A DNA stretch of 64,000 nt, taken from contig JBGAGT010000005.1 of assembly GCA_044226535.1 (NCBI GenBank), positions 62,001-126,000 on the forward strand. The letters are read 5' to 3'. Within the stretch, counting starts at the first letter, position 1. Each line of letters opens with the position of its first letter. Positions 1 through 6,796 of the stretch are shown piece by piece. The position numbers and the translations under genes are program-made. The notes under the pieces were generated by a model, which saw nothing but the letters and a program-made list of their open reading frames with translations, made no database searches and had not been told where the DNA came from. This stretch comes from VBCG01 sp044226535 (lineage in GTDB: Bacteria > Pseudomonadota > Gammaproteobacteria > Burkholderiales > Casimicrobiaceae).

Positions 1-24
1 ACAGTCCTGCGCAAGGAGTGACAA

Positions 25-342
25 GTGATCGATGCCTCTTGCTGGGGCGCGGCTGAAGTCGAGCGGGCGCTGACGGATGGCTCCGTGTTGCTGCCGATGT
101 TCTACGTGGCGGGAGTCGTGACGGACGTCAACGGTGACGAGTACGTCGCGCCATTCAGCCCACTCATGCACTCCGCAAAGGAAGCGCTTGTGTTGGCCGA
201 AGAGCTTAACAAGACGCATGACGACCGCTTGGAAGTGCTCCACGTCCCGCGGCGGGCTCGCCCCAGTATTGAACGTGAGGCGGAGTGGCTGGAAAAGCAT
301 CGATTGCTGGCCGCCGAAGCGCGTGCCCGCAATTCGCAGTGA
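25..342 (+). CDS. Phage-like hypothetical protein, 105 aa
   Basis: I do not recognise the family. The gene starts with GTG eleven bases after an AAGGAG ribosome binding site at about 13-18. Codons 1-21 of the window read as the last codons of an upstream gene ending in TGA, so this is probably inside an operon that begins to the left. The product is soluble and mixed alpha/beta, with an acidic and basic helical C-terminus (SIEREAEWLEKHRLLAAEARAR). The next gene starts 28 bases downstream with a similar spacing. Its place in a chain of small genes at the left of the tRNA-Lys island suggests a prophage origin; this is inference from context. Confidence 0.6.
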   Translation: MIDASCWGAAEVERALTDGSVLLPMFYVAGVVTDVNGDEYVAPFSPLMHSAKEALVLAEELNKTHDDRLEVLHVPRRARPSIEREAEWLEKHRLLAAEARARNSQ

Positions 343-370
343 ACGCAATACCTGAAGACGAGGTGTGAAG

Positions 371-1054
371 ATGGGTGGCTCTGCTGACTGGGTGAAGGAT
401 CATAGAAAGGAACTGCTGACTGGCGCAGCGCTCACTGGACTTGGTGTCGCCACAGGGGGGCTCGGGTTCCTCGGAGCGGGCGCTGCGGGCGCCACTGGGC
501 TGGGCGCCGCTGGGGCGGAAGCAGGTGCCGCCGCGGCTGGTGCCGGGACGGGCTTGGGCGCGGGCGCCGCGAGTTCAGCAATTCCCGCGATGGCTGGCAC
601 TGGTGCGATGGACATGACGGGCGCCGCCGGAACGGGCCTGCTCTCGCAAGCTGCCGCTGCGCCGCCTGCAACAAGCGGGATCGGCTCGGCCATGCTCCAG
701 AGTTTGGGTCACATGGGCCCTGAGCAGGCCAACATCCTCGCCGAGCAGAACGCGGCATTCGGCATGCAGACGCCTGGCGCGACCCTGCAAACGCTCTCGG
801 CAGCCAATCCCACCATCAACGCCACCATGGGACAGCACGGGCTTCTGTCGAAGCTCGGTCCAGTGTTCAAGGGCATGGGCGCGGCCCAACAGGCCATGGG
901 TGCGTTCGGCGGACCCCCGCAGATCCAGAACCTTCAGAAGCCTCCGAGCATGGGGCAGTACCCCCAGCAGAACGCGTCCCAGATCATGGCGCGCGCGGGG
1001 ATGATGTCGCCCGAGCAGTTGCAACGCCTCAAGCAGATGGGCTTGATCAGCTGA
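371..1054 (+). CDS. Ala/Gly-rich phage virion-like protein, 227 aa
   Basis: The start ATG at 371 lies seven bases after GAGG; an upstream in-frame GTG at 365 is possible. Residues 1-15 are charged, residues about 16-115 are a long Ala/Gly-rich stretch of hydrophobic, glycine-zipper-like repeats, and the C-terminal third is rich in Gln, Met and Pro and ends with an amphipathic helix (SPEQLQRLKQMGLIS). This organisation resembles internal-virion or DNA-ejection proteins of podovirus-type phages, which carry long Ala/Gly helices. I see no enzymatic motif. The virion assignment is an inference from composition and from the small phage-like genes that follow. Confidence 0.6.
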   Translation: MGGSADWVKDHRKELLTGAALTGLGVATGGLGFLGAGAAGATGLGAAGAEAGAAAAGAGTGLGAGAASSAIPAMAGTGAMDMTGAAGTGLLSQAAAAPPATSGIGSAMLQSLGHMGPEQANILAEQNAAFGMQTPGATLQTLSAANPTINATMGQHGLLSKLGPVFKGMGAAQQAMGAFGGPPQIQNLQKPPSMGQYPQQNASQIMARAGMMSPEQLQRLKQMGLIS

Positions 1055-1099
1055 CGCTGGAAAGCGCCGGATTCAGTACCGACAAAACCGCCAAAACTG

Positions 1100-1402
1100 A
1101 TGCTTACAGGTGCAGTCCACGAGACGGAAACCCTTGATGGACGGACGTTTAGCGTCCTACCCACCCCCCTCAAGGAGGTGAAGCGGCGCAAGCCGCAACT
1201 GACCACGGTCGAGGGGGTGCGGGTTGAGCTCGCTCGAATCTACCGGGAGGCCGAGGAAGGCAAGCGCGACGTCGCCGAGGCCAGCAAGCTCACGTACATG
1301 CTCGGGGAGATTCGCAAGACCCTCGAGGTTGCCGAAATCGAAACGCGCCTTGGGGCGCTGGAGGCTAGGACCAATGGCAAGCAGTTACCTGCGCCGCGTT
1401 GA
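1100..1402 (+). CDS. Phage-like helical protein, 100 aa
   Basis: The product has a short N-terminal beta part and a helical C-terminal half in which RVELARIYREAEEGKRDVAEA is followed by TYMLGEIRKTLEVAEIETRLGALE. Small proteins with this helical layout (R-x-L-x-x-I-Y followed by A-x-x-L-x-Y-x-L) are commonly encoded near phage terminase genes; that link is from general knowledge and no terminase is visible here. The end overlaps the next gene by 29 bases, so the two are read as one transcript. No strong ribosome binding site is visible before the ATG. Confidence 0.6.
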   Translation: MLTGAVHETETLDGRTFSVLPTPLKEVKRRKPQLTTVEGVRVELARIYREAEEGKRDVAEASKLTYMLGEIRKTLEVAEIETRLGALEARTNGKQLPAPR

Positions 1403-1745
1403 GGCACTCGAAACCCGGCAGTCCGCCGTGTGCGTGGACGGCTGTGTGAAATGCCTTGCCGCGGCGGCCGCTCTCCTGGAGAAGCATGGCGTCCACCCCT
1501 CGGCGTCCCTTCGTGCCCCCACAGATGAGCTGGTGCGCCGATGCTGCAATAGCAAACCGGTTGTGCTCTCCGAGGTTCTGCAAAGCCTGCCGCCGGTTGA
1601 TAAGGAGCGACGACCCTTCGATTGGGAGGCTTACATGCGCAGTTACAAGGAAGAGCAAGCACGCGTTCGCGCCCTGAACGGCGCCCCTGATCCCGTTGTC
1701 GCCAAGGCCTTGGCGGCAGCACTTGCCGAACTGGAGGCTGCATGA
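1374..1745 (+). CDS. Small phage-like protein, 123 aa, N-terminal RRVEALE helix
   Basis: I chose ATG 1374 because the protein then begins with MASSYLRRVEALE, matching the N-termini of the next two genes; an upstream in-frame start at 1224 would overlap the preceding gene almost completely. Residues 20-45 hold three cysteines (SAVCVDGCVKCLAA), then another at CCNSKP, which could be a small metal site. The stop overlaps the next ATG (ATGA at 1742-1745), so translation is probably coupled. The family is not recognised. Confidence 0.6.
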   Translation: MASSYLRRVEALETRQSAVCVDGCVKCLAAAAALLEKHGVHPSASLRAPTDELVRRCCNSKPVVLSEVLQSLPPVDKERRPFDWEAYMRSYKEEQARVRALNGAPDPVVAKALAAALAELEAA

Positions 1746-1972
1746 CCTACGCAACTCGTATCGCCAAGCTGGAAGCCGCAATAGAGCCGGGGCGTGTGCT
1801 GATCGCCTTCTTTGACCGCTCCGCGGCCGGCGAGTATGTCGGCGCAAGCTGCGGTGGCCAGCGCTTTGACAGGCTCCCGGGCGAATCCGGAGATGCCTTC
1901 GTGGATCGCGCGTTCGGATATGCCGACGACAATATCCATCGCATCGCCGTCTCGTGGGAGGCGCCCTTATGA
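1742..1972 (+). CDS. Small phage-like protein, 76 aa, MTYATRIAKLE N-terminus
   Basis: The gene begins in an ATGA overlap with the preceding gene and ends in an ATGA overlap with the following one. The product has a short N-terminal helix, MTYATRIAKLEAAI, followed by an apparent beta-rich domain (RVLIAFFDRSAAGEYVGA). The body resembles the next gene product (YIIVEEIRDSDGELVGAKL), in that a beta-hairpin with a hydrophobic-charged alternation is followed by a G-x-x-F/L-x-R-x-P-x-E motif. The two genes are probably diverged duplicates. The function is unknown. Confidence 0.65.
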   Translation: MTYATRIAKLEAAIEPGRVLIAFFDRSAAGEYVGASCGGQRFDRLPGESGDAFVDRAFGYADDNIHRIAVSWEAPL

Positions 1973-2202
1973 GCTACGCAGCTAGGCTGGCCAAGCTCGA
2001 AGAGCGCGCCTATGCGGGAGACGTGTACATCATCGTCGAGGAAATCCGGGACTCCGACGGGGAGCTAGTCGGCGCGAAGTTGGCCGGCGAGAAGCTCCGT
2101 CGTGATCCGCATGAGAGCGAGCCCACCTTCCTGGTAAGGGTCGGCAACGCGTGCGGACGATCGCCTCCCGTGTGGATGAGCGCCGTGGATATGTGTCTAT
2201 GA
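1969..2202 (+). CDS. Small phage-like protein, 77 aa, paralogue of the preceding gene
   Basis: The start ATG 1969 lies in an ATGA overlap, and I preferred it to an earlier in-frame start at 1954 because MSYAARLAKLEERA aligns with MTYATRIAKLEAAI in the preceding gene. The motif RRDPHESEPTFLVRV corresponds to RLPGESGDAFVDRA in its neighbour. This is the last gene of the overlapping chain. About 150 bases without a convincing gene follow before the next cassette, and the base composition drops there. The function is unknown. Confidence 0.6.
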   Translation: MSYAARLAKLEERAYAGDVYIIVEEIRDSDGELVGAKLAGEKLRRDPHESEPTFLVRVGNACGRSPPVWMSAVDMCL

Positions 2203-2352
2203 ACGGCGGTACCACGCACGATCGGGCGTTTGGGAAGGCTCCGTTTGGACCCCAAGCGTCTCTGGACGTTTAGACGTATCAGGCACTATGCTCGGGCGCC
2301 CCATATACTCGGCGGCACGCTACTTTCCCAACATAGGAATGGACCGCCGCCC

Positions 2353-3093
2353 ATGTCTTGGCCGCAGCTGGCGAACCCGCCCATCCTCGAGGCAGTAATC
2401 GAGATTCGGCCGGTATTTGCCCGGGAGCCCGGCCTCGATGCGCTGAGAGGGTGCGCCGAGGCCATAGTGGGAACGCATCCCGCTGTCCAAGACCTATATA
2501 GAGGTCAATTAGAGGTCACGCTTTCCGCTACCGGAGAGACGGACGCAAAAGCCCTTAGTGGTGCAATTGGGTTTCGCAGCATGAGCGCGGATAACACCCA
2601 AATCGTCACGTTCTCCTCTCTCGCGTTCAGCGTTTCGCTACTCAAGCCGTATGCAGGATGGGATGCGCTCCTGCAGAGCGCAAAACGATATTGGGATACC
2701 TTTTCCTCGCGGACTAGTCCGGATGCCGTCGCGCGAATCGGGGTTCGGTATATCAATGAACTGTTGCTCCCCCCAATGGAGCCGGTGGAGAGCTTTGTGG
2801 TACCAGGTCCCTCCGTGCCGCAAGGGTTGCCACAGCAGTTCAAGGCTTACCTCAACCGCATTGAAATCGTTGATGCCGCTCGCGATCAACTGGGCATCAT
2901 TACGATGGCTTCGCAAGGACTAACTCCCGACAGAGCGCGTGTACGCATGTTGCTTGACGTGGATGCCATTTGCGAGGGCACGTTCCCCACGTCCGGCGAG
3001 GACCTTTGGCGGCGCACCGCAGCGCTGCGCCAGTTCAAGAATGACATGTTCTTTCACAGCATCACCGAAAACCTACTGAGGGAGTATCGATGA
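2353..3093 (+). CDS. TIGR04255 family protein, 246 aa, first gene of a three-gene cassette
   Basis: The sequence has the marks of the sporadically distributed TIGR04255 family: an N-terminal PPILEAVIEIRP motif, a central segment on use of residues near RSMSADNTQIVTFSSLAFSV, and ARIGVRYINELLLP near residue 130. The family has no established biochemical function and is usually found in variable genome regions. I chose ATG 2353 because the conserved N-terminus begins there; an in-frame start at 2230 would add 41 residues without family character. The stop codon overlaps the start of the next gene (ATGA, 3090-3093). Base composition is clearly lower in G+C than in the core genome, consistent with transfer. 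Confidence 0.8.
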   Translation: MSWPQLANPPILEAVIEIRPVFAREPGLDALRGCAEAIVGTHPAVQDLYRGQLEVTLSATGETDAKALSGAIGFRSMSADNTQIVTFSSLAFSVSLLKPYAGWDALLQSAKRYWDTFSSRTSPDAVARIGVRYINELLLPPMEPVESFVVPGPSVPQGLPQQFKAYLNRIEIVDAARDQLGIITMASQGLTPDRARVRMLLDVDAICEGTFPTSGEDLWRRTAALRQFKNDMFFHSITENLLREYR

Positions 3094-3566
3094 GCTACGC
3101 ATCTGTGTTGCCAGGTGCCCCACAGCCTAGCATTTCCCTCCCTCATGGCGATTCTTGGGCCCGCGTGGCTTTGAATGAACTTGTCGGGAGCTTTGTTCGA
3201 GACCAACGGCAATCCGCGTCAGCTAGAGCCAAGACGGAGCAGCGCGAAGCGAAATGGCGGGCGGCTCGGGCCAGGATGGCTGCGGAAGGAGCTCTTTTGA
3301 GCGAGCGAACAGTAGGCAATACTGCTCGCTTATTGAACTCGCTACCCGCCGATTTTCTCGCGCAGGCCGACATTTCCGCGAACCAATTTGAGAACATCGA
3401 ACTCGAGTGGTATCTAGGTCGCGATCGCGTGTTTACCGTTGCGATCGGCGATGACGGGCGCTATTACCTTGCGTGGGTGAGCGGGCCACAGCGTGGGACG
3501 GGCGCTGGCTATTTGAGCGGCAACGAATTGAAAGTCGTCGAGTCTGTGCAGCGGTGGGCCGCGTGA
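3090..3566 (+). CDS. Hypothetical protein of the TIGR04255 cassette, 158 aa
   Basis: The gene starts inside the stop of the TIGR04255 gene and ends inside the GTG start of the third gene, so all three are likely translated as a unit. Residues about 40-75 form a charged helix (RAKTEQREAKWRAARARMA), which could be a coiled coil. The C-terminal half is beta-rich, with LEWYLGRDRVFTVAIGDDGRYYL and a GTGAGYLSGNELKVV end, and looks like a small globular domain. I do not recognise the family. Stable gene order with its neighbours is the only clue to its role, probably as a partner of the TIGR04255 protein. Confidence 0.65.
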   Translation: MSYASVLPGAPQPSISLPHGDSWARVALNELVGSFVRDQRQSASARAKTEQREAKWRAARARMAAEGALLSERTVGNTARLLNSLPADFLAQADISANQFENIELEWYLGRDRVFTVAIGDDGRYYLAWVSGPQRGTGAGYLSGNELKVVESVQRWAA

Positions 3567-3940
3567 CGGCCGTTGCCTCGGACCGGCGCTTGGCAAGATT
3601 CGCGTTTGAGGCTAGTTACGTGCGGTCAGACAACACGGTAAAGCCGAAGGCGTTCTATCCGGACAAAGAAGGAAATTGCTCGACGATGGATCGAACCGAT
3701 GTTGATCATGCGGCGGTCGCTGCTTGGGCGGCTGTACATGTCAGTCCACTTCGACCTGGAAAGTCTCTGCTCGGGTATGCGCATCTGCCATGCTCGGCGA
3801 TCGAGGCGGCAGGACTTCGCGCGGTTCGAGATGAACCGCCGGATCGACACGCAAACATATTGGGTTACCCTGCGGAACGTGAACGCATGATGTCCATTGC
3901 CCAACAGTTGGCACTCGCTGCGGAGTTCCAGCCGGCCTAG
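3563..3940 (+). CDS. Small HANI-x-GYP motif protein, 125 aa, third gene of the cassette
   Basis: The start is taken as GTG 3563, overlapping the preceding stop (GTGA). An upstream in-frame ATG at 3473 would lie within the preceding gene. The product carries RFAFEASYVRSDNTVKPKAFYPD near its start, a WAAVHV segment, and near the C-terminus PPDRHANILGYPAERERMMSIAQQLA. I associate this pattern (KPxAFxP, then HANIxGxP) with small uncharacterised proteins in variable loci, often in two- or three-gene sets; no biochemical function is known to me. A conserved His-Ala-Asn-Ile motif suggests a binding or catalytic site. The function within the cassette is unknown. Confidence 0.65.
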   Translation: MTAVASDRRLARFAFEASYVRSDNTVKPKAFYPDKEGNCSTMDRTDVDHAAVAAWAAVHVSPLRPGKSLLGYAHLPCSAIEAAGLRAVRDEPPDRHANILGYPAERERMMSIAQQLALAAEFQPA

Positions 3941-3973
3941 GGCGGATGGCCTGTACTACGTGGGGACCTCGTT

Positions 3974-4282
3974 CTAGCGCCACACATCCACGATCCACGC
4001 CTGCGCGTACTCGACGCCGCCGATTACCTCCGAGCCGGCTAGCGAGAGGCGGTCACCTTGAACCCCAACGATCGCAGGTGATCGCAGCTCAGGGACCATC
4101 GCGTCACCAGGCGCATGTCCTTGGCGGTGCTCGTACAGCGTTGCTCTGCACAGCGTCCGCCCTCGCTCGGGCACCATTACCCAAGCTACAACGAGTTCCC
4201 CGGACACGGGCGTCGCATTGGCGAAGTCGCGGTCGCTGAGCAGCCGCCCCCGTTCGTACCTCCGCCGCACCGTGCACCGCAT
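3974..4282 (-). CDS. Hypothetical protein, 102 aa, minus strand
   Basis: The reading frame gives a coherent small beta-rich protein with AWVMVPERGRTLCRATLYEHR and EYAQAWIVDVW at the end, and it has better protein character than either overlapping plus-strand frame. The start ATG lies within an inverted repeat at 4276-4308 that may be its operator. The gene converges on the TIGR04255 cassette, whose last stop is 34 bases away. I do not recognise the family. The alternative is that this stretch is noncoding; the periodic hydrophobic pattern argues against that. Confidence 0.55.
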   Translation of the reverse strand: MRCTVRRRYERGRLLSDRDFANATPVSGELVVAWVMVPERGRTLCRATLYEHRQGHAPGDAMVPELRSPAIVGVQGDRLSLAGSEVIGGVEYAQAWIVDVWR

Positions 4283-4308
4283 ATTCCACTACCGTATGGA
4301 TATGCGGT
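4276..4308. promoter_or_regulatory. Inverted repeat over the start of the minus-strand gene, possible operator
   Basis: The arms ACCGCATAT (4276-4284) and ATATGCGGT (4300-4308) are perfect inverted copies with a 15-base spacer. The left arm covers the start codon of the gene at 3974-4282. This geometry fits a dimeric regulator binding site or an mRNA hairpin upstream of and over the start. No regulator gene is adjacent. Confidence 0.45.
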
Positions 4309-4446
4309 AATAGTAGCGGATGCCGCTCGGCTGCGCTGGCGCACTCCTTGCTGCCAGCTACGCCGCACTTTCACAGGCGGCCTCTGATTTTGCCGGCCTC
4401 GATTCCGCTTCTATACTTGCGCGTCACGCCATGCAGGGGAGGGAAT

Positions 4447-4950
4447 GTGGCTTATCTACGGTCGACTATTGTCGCGGGCCTACTGTTGCTCGCGGTGCTT
4501 GTGCCTTTGGCTAAAGCGCAGGAATTTGGGCCCAGCCATGTGGTGATCCCGAGCGCGTACGCCAACGTTCCGACCGGGATCCTTGCACCAGTCGATGTTT
4601 GCTACCACAACGACCCGTTGACCCTGATCCTGAGTTCGACTTTCCAGCAGAGCGGAAACGCGATCACGCTAACAGTGCATGTAGAGCCGACGCTTTGCTT
4701 CTCGGCCGGCGATCCCCTCGTCGAGAAAGCGGTAAGGTTCGCGATGCCTCCGTTAGCTCCGGGGGCCTACACCCTTCGCTATCAGCGCTATGAGGGCGCC
4801 ACCAACGATTTTCTTTCTTACGATGAGATCGTGGCCTTTGATGTTGTCGACGGCGCGGCCGTCCCGACACTCACGGACCTCTCGCTGGCCCTGCTTGCCG
4901 CCCTGATGCTTTGCGTCGGGTGGAGATTCGGGCTGGCGTCGAAGAGCTAA
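4447..4950 (+). CDS. Secreted protein with an IPTL-CTERM-like C-terminus, 167 aa
   Basis: GTG 4447 follows a strong GGGGAGGGA ribosome binding site. Residues 1-24 form a signal peptide (TIVAGLLLLAVLVPLAKA followed by QE). The mature part is a small beta-rich domain with two cysteines (DVCYHNDP and TLCFSAGD). The C-terminus has VPTLTDLSLALLAALMLCV followed by a basic end, matching the tripartite layout of IPTL-CTERM sorting signals: an IPTLS/T motif, a hydrophobic helix, then Arg/Lys. Family knowledge says such proteins are processed by an exosortase-like system in Gram-negative envelopes. Valine replaces the first Ile and the tail is less basic than usual. It lies in the accessory island. Confidence 0.6.
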   Translation: MAYLRSTIVAGLLLLAVLVPLAKAQEFGPSHVVIPSAYANVPTGILAPVDVCYHNDPLTLILSSTFQQSGNAITLTVHVEPTLCFSAGDPLVEKAVRFAMPPLAPGAYTLRYQRYEGATNDFLSYDEIVAFDVVDGAAVPTLTDLSLALLAALMLCVGWRFGLASKS

Positions 4951-5009
4951 CGGGCACGAGCGATCAGCGATTGGTCCTGTGCGCGGTCACGAAATGTAGG
5001 CAACGCCCG

Positions 5010-5390
5010 ATGACTACAATCGCCACTTACCTCGGGCTTGCAGTCGCCGTTGTTGGCATCGCAATAGGGTTGTACCGCGATGAGGTACGGCGCGAACTTA
5101 ACGAGCCGACGCACCGCGGCGTGCACATCGCTTGCCTATGGCTCACGTACATCCTCGCGCCGTTGGCTGGCTTGGCCGCAATCCAGGGCGCACACATCCT
5201 GGTTCTCGCCGCGATCGCGCTTCTACTATTCCTCGTCCAGACCGCCGACTTCGCCGCGACACCGGGCCCACTAACGCGCGGCTCAATCGTGCGGTATGGA
5301 CTCTTGACGCTGACCTGTGCGGTGACGCTATCGTTTTGCCTGACTGGACATCTACTGTTATCGGCGGTGGCTCACTCCGTTCCCAAGTAG
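5010..5390 (+). CDS. Small membrane protein, 126 aa
   Basis: The start ATG 5010 places the first hydrophobic helix at residues 3-20 (YLGLAVAVVGIAIGLY). Three further hydrophobic segments follow, at about 40-58, 60-77 and 93-117, so the product is a four-helix inner-membrane protein. A short charged loop (RDEVRRELNEPTHRG) separates the first two helices. I do not recognise the family. It lies 59 bases after the IPTL-CTERM-like gene on the same strand and may share its transcript. No catalytic residues stand out. Confidence 0.55.
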   Translation: MTTIATYLGLAVAVVGIAIGLYRDEVRRELNEPTHRGVHIACLWLTYILAPLAGLAAIQGAHILVLAAIALLLFLVQTADFAATPGPLTRGSIVRYGLLTLTCAVTLSFCLTGHLLLSAVAHSVPK

Positions 5391-5663
5391 ATTCATCGGC
5401 GAGCGCTTGGAATTTGCGAAGGGCTCTTGCGCATAAATGTCCGCTGCATGCCTGCTGGACAGCCCAAGCTCGAATTGCATATCGGGGCATGCGGAGCGAA
5501 CTCTTGCGCGCAGGTGTTGCCGTCGTGTGGGATGCCAGAACTGCCCGCCTGGATTTGTTCGGAGGTTGCGGCGCATCGAGAATTCGAGCAGTTCAGGCTG
5601 GTGGATCGGCCGCTGGTTCCAGTCAGCGCCACGACTACGAAGCAATAAGCTATTGGGGAGCCC
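5391..5663. other. Stretch without a confident gene
   Basis: These 273 bases lie between the small membrane protein and the DUF4062 gene. The best frame is a TTG-started 73-residue ORF at 5427-5648 that contains six cysteines (for example RCMPAG, GACGANSCAQ, PSCGMP). It ends 15 bases before the next gene, which is operon-like. I cannot tell whether it is translated. No terminator or tRNA is visible. Confidence 0.3.
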
Positions 5664-6527
5664 ATGCCTTACGAGATCAACGCTATTCCCGTAATGGTTG
5701 CAGGCCCGGGTGACGCGCGCGAGGAACGGGAACTCGTCGCGCGTGTCATCCATCGCTGGAACGCGACAAACGCGAAGTCGCGCAAATGCGTCATTCTGCC
5801 GCTAATGTGGGAGACGCATTCGGTGCCCGACCTAAGTCGTCCGGCGCAAGAGCAGATCAACGCGCATGTCTTGGCCGACTCCGACATTGTGATCGCCATA
5901 TTCAAGTCGAAACCGGGAACGCCCTACGCGAATTTTCCGGGTACGACTCTTTACGAGATTGACACTCAGGTAAGGGCGGGTAAGGGCGCGATGGTCTACT
6001 TCCATCGTAACCTGCCACTCGACGGGACAACCGATGATGAGCGCGCGCGCCTCGCGCAAATCAAGGAAGCATGCCGACAGCTAGGACGCTACGGTGAGTA
6101 CGACTCGGCGGAAGAGTTGGCGGCCAACCTGCGAGAGGACCTCGACATGCATATTCAGTACTCGGCGAAATTGAGCGGGCTTCTGCATTCCGCACCTGCG
6201 GGTTTCGGCATGCCCACTGTCGGGCACGTTCCGGCCGGCTCAACGCTTTCTAAGCAGGCGCGCGCGCTACTGTTCGCAGCGGCGGAACGTGTCGGGAATT
6301 TCATGCGATCGCGTGGATTTCAGGGCACGGTGTACCAAGCTGGAGACACTGTGCTGTGCGATGGCTCCTCCAATCGCGAGGGCGTCAGGTGGGATGCGGG
6401 ATTGAAGGAATTGGAAGACCGCGAGCTTGTAACCGCAGGCCCCCAAAGACGCGTGTTCAACCTCACCGACGCTGGCTATAAGCTGGCACAGACAATGGGT
6501 GCGAAGGTGCCTGACGACGGGGAATAG
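5664..6527 (+). CDS. DUF4062 (TIR-like) domain protein with C-terminal winged helix, 287 aa
   Basis: Residues 8-130 match the DUF4062 domain: VMVAGPGDAREERELVARVI, then LPLMWETHSVPDL, a QEQINAHVLADSDIVIAIF strand, PGTPYANFPGTTLYEID, and GKGAMVYFH. DUF4062 is a TIR-like fold found at the N-terminus of many STAND NTPases and other conflict-system proteins. The glutamate in LYEID is in the position expected for a TIR-type catalytic residue. The C-terminal 90 residues (LSKQARALLFAAAE to GYKLAQTMG) look like a winged-helix domain, as a regulator or sensor would have. A ribosome binding site GGGGAG precedes the ATG. The likely role is a stand-alone defence or stress effector; that is inference. Confidence 0.75.
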   Translation: MPYEINAIPVMVAGPGDAREERELVARVIHRWNATNAKSRKCVILPLMWETHSVPDLSRPAQEQINAHVLADSDIVIAIFKSKPGTPYANFPGTTLYEIDTQVRAGKGAMVYFHRNLPLDGTTDDERARLAQIKEACRQLGRYGEYDSAEELAANLREDLDMHIQYSAKLSGLLHSAPAGFGMPTVGHVPAGSTLSKQARALLFAAAERVGNFMRSRGFQGTVYQAGDTVLCDGSSNREGVRWDAGLKELEDRELVTAGPQRRVFNLTDAGYKLAQTMGAKVPDDGE

Positions 6528-6680
6528 GCGGCTGATAGATGGCTGGCGCCGTTGTCACAATCTCTGCTACTCAGCGCGTCCGGATCTAGGCCCTCGAACG
6601 GTGCGGCAGCGTACCAAGCAGCAGCCCCTCCTCCGCCACGGCCACAGTTCCCCGTGGTCTGCCGCCAAGTCGGTCAGTGT

Positions 6681-6718
6681 GGGCGACCTGCCAGTAGCTG
6701 GGCGACCTGCCAGTAGCG
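6681..6718. repeat. Tandem 19-bp duplication in an intergenic stretch
   Basis: The unit GGGCGACCTGCCAGTAGCT (6681-6699) is followed directly by a copy (6700-6718) that differs only in the last base. It lies in the 269-base gap between the DUF4062 and DUF1353 genes, which otherwise shows no convincing gene. It looks like a simple slippage duplication, though a repeated binding site ahead of the DUF1353 gene is possible. Confidence 0.6.
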
Positions 6719-6796
6719 AGTCGCAATCGGTACTTGATCCGGTGCTCCGCGAGGCCGCACAATCGCAGATCACGGCAAATCCCCGCGGGGGACTCA

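Noticed and set aside
3473..3562. An earlier start for the third gene of the TIGR04255 cassette.
   Set aside because: It would run inside the second gene for 90 bases; the GTG at 3563 overlapping the stop fits the other overlaps better.
6528..6796. Plus- and minus-strand open frames in the gap before the DUF1353 gene.
   Set aside because: They have no hydrophobic core or recognisable motif, and lie over a simple tandem duplication.
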